Source: Corella eumyota (taxonomy: Eukaryota > Chordata > Ascidiacea > Phlebobranchia > Corellidae). Taken from it: DNA of 64,000 nt. The position numbers were made by a program, and so were the translations under genes. Positions 51,348-62,820 of this stretch are shown here, piece by piece (the first letter of the stretch is position 1; every line of letters starts with the position of its first letter). The notes beneath the pieces are model-generated. The model did not search any database. It saw only the letters and a list, made by a program, of their open reading frames with translations, and was not told where the DNA came from. The stretch is from positions 16,926,001 to 16,990,000 of the forward strand of contig OY720098.1 of assembly GCA_963082875.1 (NCBI GenBank). Direction: 5' to 3'.

Positions 51348-52497
51348 CTAATTTGCAGGTCTGTGTTGGTCATTTGGGTTTGCTGGTTCCTATTAAAAAA
51401 ATTGATAATAAAATAATTTAAGCTATAATGTTCTAAACTTATAAATTAAAATTAAATATGAATTATTTTAAAACAATTTTGTTTTATTCACAAACTGTAT
51501 ATCTTTTTTTTTATATCTTTTTTAGTATTGACAAAAACTGAGTCGGGGTAACGTTGTTACTCTATGTTTAGGTCGTGAGGTCAATATTCTTTCATCGAGG
51601 ATACATTTATATAACAAAAAACAAATGACGTGCTTTAAATAATATTTTCTTACCACCACGAAGTTGCCTGCAGCAATTTCTTGTAGGGCTCTAGCTGCCT
51701 CTGTTTTGGCAAAGTTTTGTCGAGCATTTATTGCATCCTCGTCTTCCGATGAATGCTGCAGGTTCGCAACACTAGAAGCATTAATGCCGCGGTCCAAAAT
51801 AATGATGAACTCCTCACCAGCTGAAAATAAAACATCAGGTTAATCTTACTTAATTTTAAATTAAGTATTATGTGTGTTGTATACCAAGAGCCATTGTTAA
51901 ATTTACCAGATTTACAGTAGTTTGAAACTATTTTGTTACATTGTAGCTATCCAAACTTTTAAATTTGCTGGCAGCGTGGTGTAGTGGTAAGAACACTTTC
52001 TACACCACACATGAGGTTGTGGGTTTAATCCCCACTGTTCTCATGCTGTCAGTAAGGCGCTATAACGGTATAAAGTCCTGCTGAGCCAGTACTTAATGAG
52101 CAGCATAATTATCGGGCAAATATAATCTTTAATATTCCAAACTGCCACAGGCAACTCGAAACTGGGTCAGAGTAACGGATGTTACTCTATGTTTAAGTCG
52201 CGCATTCGACTTTCCCACATCGAGGATAAAGATATATACAAAAATAATCAAAGTCATTTAACATACGGTTATTTCCAATCATTGCAGCATAATCTTGATC
52301 AAAAGCAGTTCTAAAATATTAACATTTTACCAAAAATAATCAATATTTAGATTTAAAAATATATTTTTACATAAAAGAAACTTAATTAAAAATAATTAAA
52401 GAACTTAGCATTGGTACCTAAAAATGGATCTTTTAAGTCTAATGTATAACTTTCCTTCGTCAATATCTCTTCGTAATTGTTGTTCAAACTCTAACCT
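51348..52497 (-). CDS. Unrecognised small protein, 5' exon not found
   Basis: Four exons in coding order: 52497-52418, 52310-52267, 51820-51654, 51389-51348; all phases join and the last exon ends in TAG. The visible part is about 110 residues. It begins RLEFEQQLRRDIDEGKLYI, continues with FDQDYAAMIGNNPGEEFIII, an acidic stretch HSSEDEDAINARQ, a helical KTEAARALQEIAAGNF, and ends PANPNDQHRPAN. It is charged and mainly helical, with no signal peptide or known motif. The first exon visible here opens in phase 0 after an acceptor, with an in-frame stop just upstream, so at least one more exon lies 5', probably beyond the repeats at 52847-53779. SINEs sit in two introns. Confidence 0.6.
51537..51610 (+). 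repeat. SINE 3' fragment
   Basis: Contains GGTAACGTTGTTACTCTATG and ATCGAGGATA, the tail half of the family, in the last intron of the minus-strand gene. Confidence 0.6.
51970..52240 (+). repeat. tRNA-derived SINE, full length
   Basis: One of the best copies: GGCAGCGTGGTGTAGTGGTA head, CTACACCACACATGAGGT, B box GGTTTAATCCCCACT, CAGCATAATTATCGGGCA body and a GATAAAGATATATAC tail. It lies in an intron of the minus-strand gene, antisense to it. Confidence 0.88.
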
Positions 52498-52846
52498 CTA
52501 AATGCACATTGAAAAATTATTATAAATATTTAAAATATTGTAGCAAAAATAAGGTATCACAGTTTTAATGTTTTTAAGAAAAAAATACAAAAAACTCCAA
52601 ACTAACAAAAAAAATACAAAAAATTCTAATATTTTTGAAAATCAATGAAATTTTAAAGGCGTTTTTTTAAGATACTTGTTAAAATTAATAAAATAAAAGT
52701 TATAAAAATTATAACCAAGTTTTCTTAAGAATAGGTTTATGTAATAACAAAAGTTTTTTCTAAAATATTCTAAAAGCCGAAACTAGTTTTGTATTAATTT
52801 ACATAACTACTTAATATCCAACTTTTTAAGTAAAAATATAATGAAC

Positions 52847-52950
52847 CAGCAGCGTGGTGTAGTGGTAAGAAAATTTGCTACATCATCATGAGGTCGTGGG
52901 TTTGATCCGCAGTGATCTCATGCTGAAGCGCCCTTTAGTAGGGAGCTATA
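52847..52950 (+). repeat. SINE 5' half, ending at the boundary of the inverted element
   Basis: Head and B box present (GTGGGTTTGATCCGCAGTG) up to GGGAGCTATA, then it stops where copy 2 of the 0.6-0.8 kb element begins. The missing 3' half is not seen on the far side of that element. Confidence 0.75.
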
Positions 52951-52956
52951 ATAAAA

Positions 52957-53779
52957 ATTTTTATATATACTGTACTTTATGCAAAATTTTATTTTAAATA
53001 TCGGTAAAATATGGTCTTACGCTGACTTTATACACGGGAATTTTATCGCCGACTCCCCGCCGTTTTTTTGCAGAACAAATCTTCTGGGAACTCTTTAAAC
53101 GTTTTATTCTTTGTGTTTTAGTATATAAATTTATATACATTAACACAGGCAATAACTAATAACATATTTATGCACATTCCTCAGTGTAAAAAATGATTAA
53201 TTCATGATCTATTTTCCTCAAATATCGTTTAGAAAGACGGCCCCCATTTCGCAAAATACGTGATATCATAATGCATCGTCTTGTGTCACCTAAAAGCGCG
53301 CGCTTTCAAAATTAGTTTTTTATAGGTTTTAGTTTGTAAAATTAAAAAATTGACACGGGAAAAGAAAGATAACATATTTATGCATAATCCTCAGTGTAAA
53401 AAATAAAAAATTAATGCTCTATTTTCTTCAAATATTGTTTGAAAAGGCGGCACTATTTGGAAAAATACGAGATAACATTATGCATTGTCTTCCGTCACCT
53501 AAAAGCGCGCGCTTTCAAAATTAGTTTTTTATAGGTTTTAGTTTCTAAAATTAAAAAATTGACACGCCAAAAGAAAGATAACATATTCTTGCACATTATT
53601 ATTTAAAAAAAATATTAATTTACTGCTTATTTTGTTTCAAATACTGTCTAAAAAAATGTATATATCTACGCGAAAATAAAATTTCTCGCGGTAATTAAAA
53701 TGCAAAATCCCCGCTGTTTTGAAAAAAAATTTTTGGCCGAAGTGTCTTGGCCGAAGTGTCCGGGGGCCGAAGTGTCTGG
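52957..53779 (-). mobile_element. Unclassified non-coding element, copy 2 (823 bp), inverted relative to copy 1
   Basis: Reverse complement of 46869-47480, ending in the same three motif copies (GGCCGAAGTGTC at 53735, 53749, 53766). It is 211 bp longer because an internal unit is tandemly doubled (53161-53370 and 53371-53579). Each unit contains the GCGCGC palindrome. The two units differ from each other, so the doubling is not recent. Confidence 0.7.
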
Positions 53780-54486
53780 TTACCGTTGGTCTAACCTATC
53801 TTGCGCTGAAGGAAAGTTTTATATTGTATGTATTTAGTTAGCATTATTTGTTACTAAAATAATATAATTTTTCTTTTATACAAAGCTATATCTAGTTCGA
53901 ACTAAACAAAAAATGCGCAATATAAACTCTTGATTTAACAATAACTTTAAAATTTTGTTTTGTAACAGAAATAAAACTTCAACAAGATACAATTTTTGTT
54001 AAAATTTTGTTGAATAATGTTTATTTTTGGTAGAAAACTTTAATAAAATATCAAAAAATAGAAATCATAACTAGCACACATGTTAGTTTTTGTTTCAACC
54101 TTTGAACCGTAAAAAAGTAAACAAATCGTAAGGTTGGCGGTTTGCGAACGTGCTTCCTGCAATTGCTTTGCACAATCGGTTTTCATATTCTTATTTGATA
54201 GAACCAATGTTTAAAAGGTAACAAGTATGTAAAAATATTTTAAAACAGCAGTTTGTCTCGCATTTAAGCAGTATTAACGTTTGTATCAACAGTTATGATT
54301 TTACGTAAAGTTAGATGGTTTTATGACTTATATCTTATTTTATTTAAAATTAATATGTTTACGAGGTCGAAAAGTCTTATAGATATTGGAAAAATAACTT
54401 TAATAGCTTATATATTATGTTTCTTTTTTGAAGTATGTATTAACTATTAAATTGATGCATTGTTTATTAGTATGCACAAATGAAAA
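53780..54486. other. Upstream region of the second CROT-like gene
   Basis: 700 bp, AT-rich. It should contain the promoter of CROT-like B and possibly the missing first exon of the minus-strand gene. No clear motif. Confidence 0.4.
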
Positions 54487-57400
54487 ATGCTTTTAAAGTG
54501 TACAAATTTGGCTAAAAGGGTTAGTGTTCGTCAAATTAAATTTTGTGTTTTTGGAAATAACTTTACTTGCTTGGCAAGAAAAAGTAATTTCATGTAAGTA
54601 AGCTTAGCTTTTTTTATTTTTTTACATTGCTTTACTCTTATTTAATTTTAGATCTGTCTGTCTGTAAACATTTATATTTTATTAGAAATAAGCCATCTAC
54701 AATTTGGAAGCAAAAAAGAATGGCTTCAACAAAAACTTTTTCACTAGAAGATACTCTCCCCAATCTTCCTGTTCCTTCACTAGAAAACACAATAGAGAAA
54801 TATTTGGATTCTGTTAAAGCTAGTATGTACAGTAGTTTTAAAATTTCGAATCACAATAATTTTTTGGTAATATACTGCAGAACTCAATTTTCCTCTGCCA
54901 GAGATTGACACTTGTAATTTTTTTACAATAATTTAAGCCATTTTAAACTTCTTCGTTGGTTTTATTTCCCAATTTCAGGAGAATTTCTGCCATTTTACAC
55001 CAATTTTATGGATTTTTAAACTGCATATATCATACAAAACTCATAATTTTAGCAGTTAATTTATAGAGGGTTATAAGAAATAGATTTATCACATTTTATT
55101 AAAACATTGACTTAGTCCAACAATACAATTGTTAAGATTATTGAAAGTATTAGGATTTGACATTTAGTATGTACATAGCATTTTTATGCATATTTAATTG
55201 TTTATTTTATATTATTATTATTTTTATTATCTGAACTACAGTTGCCACTGAGCAAGAGTATGAGAATACGAAACAAATTTGTTCAGAATTTTTAAAGGGG
55301 GATGGTAAAAAACTTCAAGAAAAATTAAAAGAAAGAGAAAAGGGTAAGCAATAAATTATTTTTCATTTATTTACTTTTTTTAATATAAACGGTCTGAGTT
55401 TTAGCCTAATTATGTGGTATCTTTAATTTTCTTGGTCTATATTTAAGTTACTCTTGTCAGTTGGGTTTTAAGATGGCACTTTTGTTTTTAAATCTCTTGA
55501 TTGAGTTTTCAACATAGTAAAAGTTTTTGGCATGGTAAAATTTTAGGTTTACTGTTATTTTTAATATCTTTACATTTACATTTAATAAAGTAAGTATAAT
55601 CATATACATTTTAAAATATATTTGCTGGTTTTGTTAGATCATCGGAATTGGATAGAGGAATGGTGGTTAGATAAAGGTTACTTGGAATTAAGATTTCCAT
55701 TAATCTATCTAAACTTTGCTGGAATGCCATCCTATGTTGAGCAATTTTGGCCAGTTAAGAATGGAACTAGGGTATATTTTACATACATCATTTCTAGAAA
55801 TATTACTTTGGCAATTTAAAAATGGGTCATTTGTTTTTATATTGTAGGCAGAAAGAATGGCTTTCGGAATGCATGCTGTTGCTTCTTTTTGGAAAAGTTT
55901 AAGGGAAGAAAAAATAGAACCACATCGAGCTAATAATGGATCTGTTTTCTCAATGCATCAGTTAAGGTATTAAAAAGCTAAGGTGAAAATGGTCCTACTG
56001 CTTTAATATATGCTTAATTTTGCCAGCGGTTTGTAATATTATAAAGTGTATTTTTTTTCGATTTAGGACAGCATTTAATACTGTAAGAATTCCTCAGCAC
56101 AAAAAAGATAAATTAGTTAGTTATTTTAAAACTGAAAATGAAGGATATGCTCCATCTCACACTGTTGTTATTTGCAAAGGATATTTTTTCAAGCTTGAAC
56201 TTATTAACAAAGAAGGTATACCCTTTTTCTTGTGGAATTACAATATTTTTTAAAATTGTTATTATATTGAACTGCATAAATATTTTTTTAATTATATTTT
56301 TCAATATTAATGATCCAGTGATATTGCCTGATGATTATCATGATAAATGGTCCCAAGGCCTTACAGCAAAAGGTTTAATTGGCAACCTTACTAAAGAAAT
56401 CACTAAATGAAGAAAGTAGATATCAAACTTATGACCTCTTGTGGTTTATTTTGTAATATTATTTTTTAGATTTTAGTCTAACAAGAATTTTTTTTTATTA
56501 TGTTTAAAGGTACACCATTCACACCGCCACAACTTCAAAAAGCTCTGCTTGAAATCGAAGAAATTTGTAAATACAGAACTATGAGTGCTGGTGTTGCTGC
56601 CTTAACTGCTTTGGATAGAGAATCTTGGGCAATAGCTAGACAAAACTTACTTGATATTGATCCAGTAAATAAACATAGTCTTTACGATATTGACAGTGCT
56701 GTTAGTGTAGAAACTATGGATGAAAGTGTACCTGTGGTAAATGCTTTGTTTATTTCTTTAACTATGTATAAGTTAACTTAAAACTAAGATTGTGCAAGTT
56801 TTGGTATAAACAACAACATAAAAACTAGTCAATAGCCAACCCTACAGTCGGCATTTTAGTTGTCATAATATGCTTGCAACTTGTTTCTAACTTTTACTTT
56901 CAATGATTAACCTGCGCACTACAAACAACAGTTTTATTTAATTTGTAGGCCAATAAATTAAACGTACATGTATATGGGCAATTCTTCGGTAACGGAATTA
57001 CAATTACTGTGGTTTACAAACTTATAATTTTTTTTTTTAATATAATTGAAATCATTTTTTAAATTAAAACAACCCATATATTGCCATTCTAAATTTTTAT
57101 AAGCATAGAAGTCCAGTTCGAACTTCAATGCTTCTTAAAAATTGAAAAATGTTTGGTAACGGAATTACGCCAATAAATTAGATATAAAAAGTTGGGTAAT
57201 ACTTAATCCCAATTCGTCTGAATTTTATAAAAATTAACTTAAATTAAACATGTGTAAATAATTGTCCTTATTGAAAGCAACAAAAAGATACCATATTTTT
57301 TTAGTTGGGGTTTAAAAAATATTTATTTATTGACAAATTAACTTAAAAAAACCTGGTAACGGAATTACACTTTAAGTAACAGAAAGACACTGTCTAATTT

Positions 57401-60400
57401 TGGCATGTAACTTTAGTCTTAAATTTACTCAATTTCAGATAAAATTAAAAAAAATAGTTTTAGGTACTGTTAAAATAAGAAACAAACCTAAATAAAAAAT
57501 TTTTTAAAAAATCTTGGTAACGGAATTACAAAACTAAAAACTACTAGGTTTTTTTTAAAATAAACTCTTAAACAGAAACAAACAAACCAAATTTTAAAAT
57601 TCCTAACTACCATTTTAACAAAAACTACAAACATAACTCCAAAAATAAAATTAACAAACAAACATAACATGTTTAAAATTCTAAATCGCTAAACTCTAAA
57701 TTAGTAATAAAATTGATGTCGCAGAAACAACTTGTTACACCTAAATAAAATGGATAATTATGCAAAAACAATAAGTCTAGTGGGTAAAATAGCTTATAAT
57801 ATTGTTTGAATATGCCAAATATCAGTTAAAAATCAACTTGTTAACTATGAATATTTTTATTTAATTTTATTTAGTAATATATGTACCCATAAAACTAGTT
57901 TATAAATTTCAAAACTACCTTCTCACAAAATTAAAAAAAATGGATATTATATTACAATGCCATTTCATTTTTTACTTATAAAAATAATTATATTATTTTA
58001 AATCACTTAAACCAGGCAGAATAAGCATTTCTACAAAATCTCTGATGTTGTAATTCCGTTACCCGTAATTCCGTTACCATTATTGTAGATAAAATTGATA
58101 AGGAACATTAAAGTTTAGTTTTTATTTATAGTACTTAACAACTAAAATTAGAGAATTAAAAATATTAAAAGTTGTATTTGATTGAATTTCAAGTTATAAA
58201 ACTTTTTATGTAAATTCGGTAACGGAATTACCTATATTCTTACAAGTTAAAAACCTAAAAATTGCTGATTTTTAAATTGTAATATAGAATTTGTTGTTTA
58301 ACTTATGTTAAGCATATGTTTAAACCTCTTATACTAACACATTACAAATCTGTTGTAATCTGTTTTGTAACTTTTATATTAACTTAAAATTATTGCTTAA
58401 AATAGCCATAAAAGTGCAAAAAAATTTGTACATTTTAAATTTAAAAAAAAAATCACTTATAAAAAATTATTTGCCTAAATTTTTTTAAATTTAAACTTTA
58501 AATATCAAAACCAAAGAAACAGGTAAGTTAATTAAACAAATAATTTAAGTTAATTTTAAAAAAAAAAACACTTTCCCAATGAGAATTGCCCATATATATA
58601 TCCTCCACCAAACTTCACCGGCAGCGTGGTGTAGTGGTAAGAACACTTGCTACACCACACATGAGGTCGTGGGTTCAATCCCCACTGTCATCATGCTGTA
58701 GCGCCCTTGAGTAAGGCACTATAAACGGTATGAACTCCTGCTGAGCCTGCACTTATTCAGCAGTATAATTATCGGGCAATTATAATCTATAATATCCTAA
58801 ACTGCCACAAGCAACTCGAGACTGGGTCGGAGTAACTGATGTTACTCTATGTTTAAGTCGCACATTCGACTTTTCCACATCGAGGAGAAAATTATAAACA
58901 AAAAAATATATATATAAACAGATTTTGTATTTATTTAGTATTTACGAATCAAAAATTTAAAAAAGTTGTTCATTTTTAGACAGATTCTGAAGTAATGGTA
59001 AATGCACTTGGCGGCAATCCTGCATTTAGATGGAGAGATAAATCTTACAACTCATTTTGGGCTAAAAATGGTACCTTTGCTGCCTCAGGTGAACATACCG
59101 CATTAGATGGTATGGTCATGGTACTTTTTCTGGAGTATTGTACAATGATGTTCATGCAGGGCAAAGGAAAATGGTTAGGATCAACTAATACAGGTTTAAA
59201 ATTTTTTTTTATTTCAGTTTTTCGCACATTGATGACAGCGAATAGAAAAATATAGAAATATAAAAATCAAGTATTACCATAATGTGACGGGAAAAATGAA
59301 AAAATCAATTTAATGATTTAAAACATACCATAGGCACTAATTTGTACAAAAAGATTTTAAGTATGATATGGCATGGTCACCAAACCTATTTTTATATAAT
59401 TTAAAAGAGAATTTCTAAAAAAATCTTTGTTAATTTAACGTATATATTAATCGCACTAGCTCTACAGTTATTTAAATCTGTTTTTTATTGGCTTATTAGT
59501 TAAATAATAATAAATTACATTATACGTTTTTTTAGATACTTACCCTAACCCAGAAGAATTGCAATTTATTTTGGACAATAAAATGGTTGAGGCAATATCT
59601 CAGGGAAAAAAGAATGCCAAAAATTTTGATGATGACATTACCTTAGTTTGTCACACTTTTTACAAGTTTGGAAAACTGGAGTTAAAAAAACTAAAAGTAA
59701 AAAAACATTTAACAAATTTTTGCGACTTAATATTTGTAAGATAATATTTTTACAATTTTCTAGCAACAAGAAAATAATGACTTTGTGGTTTAAAATGATT
59801 GGAAAAAAATGTAATACTTAAACCAAGACCAAAGTTGACTAAGCCAATATTTTTTGATATTATTGACCTGATGAATCCCTAATCATTAACCTGCCTTTAA
59901 TTTTTATGTTTTTACGAACTCAGTACTGTAAGCATCAAACCTGAAAATTTAATTTCATGTTATCAGTAGAAATCAGACCCAAAACTCCATGCAATAATCT
60001 TTAGTGCTAGCTACACATCTCTGCTGCTGATACAAAATTCTAAATTTTATTTAAAAATATTTACTAAATATAGAAATAAAAAATATTAATTTATTTTAGT
60101 TATACCCTGATGCGTTCATACAAATTTGTATTCAACTAGCTTATATGAGATTACATGGCAAGCCTGCAGCTACTTATGAGACTGCTACAACCAGACAGTA
60201 AGTTCCTCAACTATCTTTCTACAGACATTATCTGTTCGTTGTACCTGTATAAATAAGAAAAATGTATATACTATAAATTTAAACATAAGGTATTTGAGTT
60301 TAACTTTGAGGTTTGTACATCAAGACAAGCACTTTAAGGAAACCAAATTTGTGGTTTAATCGACTACTTGAGGTCCTTGGTTCGAACCCCAGTGATTTCA

Positions 60401-61998
60401 TGCTGTAGCTCCCTTAAGTAAGGTGCTATAAACGGTATGAACATCTGCTGAGCCAACACTTAATCAGCAGCATAATTATCAGACATTTACATTCTATATT
60501 ATTCTAAACTGCCACATGCAGCTCAAGACTTGGTTGGAGTAACAGTTGTTACTCTATGTTTAGTTCGTGCATTGGGCCTTTTCATATGGAAGATAAAAAT
60601 ATATATATACAAAAAAACTCGTATCTAAAATGAGTTTTAATAATTAAATATTTTTAGGTATTATCACGGTCGTACTGAAACATGCCGGACCTGCACACCA
60701 GAGTTGGTTAAATTTTGTCAAGCAGTTCTTGACAACGACTCAAATGCAGTTTCTCTGTTACAACCTGCTCATGACAAGTTTGTTAAGCTAATGAGAGAGT
60801 GTCAAACTAACAAGGGCTGTGATAGGCATCTCTATGGACTGTCAATTGTAGCGGAGGTAACAACAAATTATATAAATTTTGTAAAGTGAAAATGGCAACA
60901 CTTGCTTTACCACATGAGATCGTGAGTTCAATCCCCACTGCTCTCATTGCTGTATCGCCCTTGAGTAAGGCGCTATAAACAGTATACATTCTTGCTGAGC
61001 CAATCTTTAATCAGCAGCTTAATTATCAGGCAATTATAATCTATAATATCCCAAACTGCCACAGGCAACTCGAGACGGGGTCGGAGTAACTGATGTTATT
61101 CTATGTTAAGGTCATGCAGTTGACCTTCCCACATCAAGGATAAAGATATATAAAAAAAACTTTCGAAAACTAAATGCCTAAGTTAGACTTTTAGTGGTGT
61201 GTTTTTGCCAAAAAAGTATATGCAACTTCAGACTAATTGGGTGATATCAATCTATTGTTAGTGTATTTACATTAAAGATCATTTTAAATGTGTAAGTTAT
61301 AAAATTAAAAATGTTCATTCTTTAAAGAATGAAGGATGGGAGACCCCGGCCTTGTTTAAAGACCCAATGTATTCAAAAAGTGGAGGAAATGGAAATTTTC
61401 TTCTATCTACCAGCTTTGTGGGGTTTTTTAATGTAAGTCAATTAATAGTTAGTTTCAAAATTAAGTTAGTTCAAAAAAACTAAATTTTTGTGTACTATAA
61501 TTTAAACTGAAAAAAAAAACAATTTTATTGTAAAAAGCCTTTGAGTAAGGTGATATAAACGGTATGAAGTCCAGCTGAGCAAACTCGTAATTAGTAGTCT
61601 AATTATCAGGCATTTATAATCTATAATATTCAAAATTGCCAAAGACAACTTAAAACTGGGTTAGAGTAACTGATGTCACTCTATGTTTAGGTCCTTAAGT
61701 TGACCATTTTCACATTGAAAATAAATGATAATAATAAAAAAATACATGTTATGACTACGGCATATATAAAATTTTTATTTATTTATATGTTTAATAGTCC
61801 AGCGGGGTGGTTTCTCCTATGGTTGACGACGGTTATGGGACATTCTATCGCATAAGAGACGACAAAATTGTCTACACCATGACCTCTTGGAAACACTCTA
61901 ACGTCGCCAACGCTCATCGATTAAGTGAAATGATCAAAAAAACATTTGTTGATGTTTTAGAAATGTTTAAACAAAGTAACACAAGCTCCAATCTTTAA
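54487..61998 (+). CDS. CROT: Carnitine O-octanoyltransferase-like B
   Basis: Thirteen exons, 650 residues: 54487-54593, 54686-54822, 55242-55343, 55638-55771, 55848-55966, 56067-56215, 56510-56736, 58980-59193, 59536-59696, 60100-60197, 60658-60856, 61328-61432, 61798-61998. It transfers medium-chain acyl groups between CoA and carnitine. The region from TFSLEDTLPNLPVPSLE onward tracks human CROT: EEWWLDKGYLELRFP, H364 in GEHTALDGMVM as catalytic base, TYETATTR with Y476, YYHGRTET with T489, CDRHLYGL, LLSTSFVG (S576-T577-S578) and PMVDDGYGTFYRIRDDK. All carnitine-site residues are present. Before the Met that matches the human start (MASTKTF) the gene adds about 48 residues rich in Lys, Arg and hydroxyl groups without acidic residues, as in mitochondrial presequences. 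The C terminus is SNL, a weak PTS1-like tripeptide. Introns 7, 10, 11 and 12 contain SINEs. Confidence 0.92.
56988..58231. repeat. Cluster of seven exact 14-mers in CROT-like B intron 7
   Basis: GGTAACGGAATTAC occurs forward at 56988, 57155, 57355, 57516 and 58218, and as its reverse complement at 58050 and 58065 (those two separated by a single base). The sequence between copies is AT-rich and not obviously repeated. It may be an unclassified non-autonomous element with short dispersed sites, or a decayed array. No coding frame. Confidence 0.75.
58619..58900 (+). repeat. tRNA-derived SINE, full length, in CROT-like B intron 7
   Basis: The best-preserved copy: GGCAGCGTGGTGTAGTGGTA, B box GGGTTCAATCCCCACTG, CGCCCTTGAGTAAGG, CAGCAGTATAATTATCGGG, CTCGAGACTGGGTCGGAGTA and a CCACATCGAGG end with an A/T-rich tail. 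Confidence 0.9.
60350..60610 (+). repeat. tRNA-derived SINE in CROT-like B intron 10
   Basis: Head decayed; B box GGTTCGAACCCCAGTG, body and tail intact, ending in AT-repeat (ATATATATATAC). Confidence 0.8.
60895..61160 (+). repeat. tRNA-derived SINE in CROT-like B intron 11
   Basis: Lacks the first 20 bp of the head; B box GAGTTCAATCCCCACTG, body GGCAACTCGAGACGGGGTCG and a GATAAAGATATAT tail. Confidence 0.85.
61537..61730 (+). repeat. SINE body and tail in CROT-like B intron 12
   Basis: The 5' tRNA-like head is absent; starts at TTTGAGTAAGGTGATATAAA and runs to the tail with an AATAATAAT end. Confidence 0.75.
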
Positions 61999-62086
61999 TT
62001 GTTACAATGTTTTTTAATTCATAGATATGTTAAGAATTTTAATTATATTGTATATTTTATATTAAAGTAGACTTTTATATCAAATT

Positions 62087-62092
62087 AATAAA
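62087..62092 (+). promoter_or_regulatory. Candidate poly(A) signal of CROT-like B
   Basis: AATAAA 89 bp after the stop codon. No competing hexamer lies closer. Confidence 0.45.
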
Positions 62093-62476
62093 GTTCAAGT
62101 GATTAATTTTAAGTAATGTTGCGTACTATAGTGTTTCAAAATTTTATTTGGATTTTTGTAATGTAATTATTATGCAATATTTGTGCTTGTATATTTTAAT
62201 GAAAAAGCCACTGATTTATTTGATCTTAAGCCTAAATTATACATTTTTTTAATGTTATCCAATTTTTTGATGTAGCTTTATTTTATGCCCACTGTTCGTT
62301 TTAATTTACAGTTATTTGTTACTTTCAACTTAATTAATCCATTTAATTGCAATATGTGTATTTTAAAGTGAATTTAAATAAACGTAAAGAGAGGTAAATA
62401 TATTAAAAGGGTAATAAAAAGGTATGCTTTAACTAGAGATTGTTCATTTAAACAATTTTTACAAATAAACTAACCA

Positions 62477-62672
62477 AAAGTGTGGTGTAGTGGTCAAAAC
62501 ACTTAGCTTTACTACATGAGGTCCTAGGTTCGATTGCCTATGCTCTCATGCTGTACAGGTCTTGAGTATGGCGCAAAAAAACTTAATTACTTAATCACCA
62601 GCTTTATTATTAAGATTGTTTAACTTGTGCAGTGAAATTTTTTACATCAAGGATAAAAATATATAAAAAAAA
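62477..62672 (+). repeat. Diverged tRNA-derived SINE
   Basis: Head GTGTGGTGTAGTGGTCAAAA, B box AGGTTCGATTGCCTATG, a shortened body, and the tail ATCAAGGATAAAAATATATA. Confidence 0.75.
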
Positions 62673-62820
62673 CATTTAGTATTGAAAATCGCCAAATTTT
62701 AATGGCGGCTGACATTTTAATGCCACCATGCTTGTTTTAAAACTACTCATGCGTAATGATGACTCAATATTTTAATCTGCTGACTTGTTATGATAAAGTA
62801 AATAACAACCATGCTGCAAC

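Noticed and set aside
51522-51797. 91-codon ORF read as a complete gene
   Set aside because: Its second half is intron and SINE tail; the first half is the third visible exon of the spliced minus-strand gene.
46869-53779. Long terminal repeats of a retrovirus-like element
   Set aside because: The two copies are inverted, not direct, and the DNA between them has ordinary spliced genes without any gag, pol or envelope-like sequence.
54100-54175. Possible first exon (minus) of the gene at 51348-52497
   Set aside because: A Met-led open stretch exists and one donor would join in phase, but the donor is weak and 1.6 kb of repeats separates it; too little support.
58620-58690. Possible tRNA genes at the SINE heads
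   Set aside because: A- and B-box-like words are present, but no full cloverleaf with paired acceptor arms closes, and each continues into the common SINE body.
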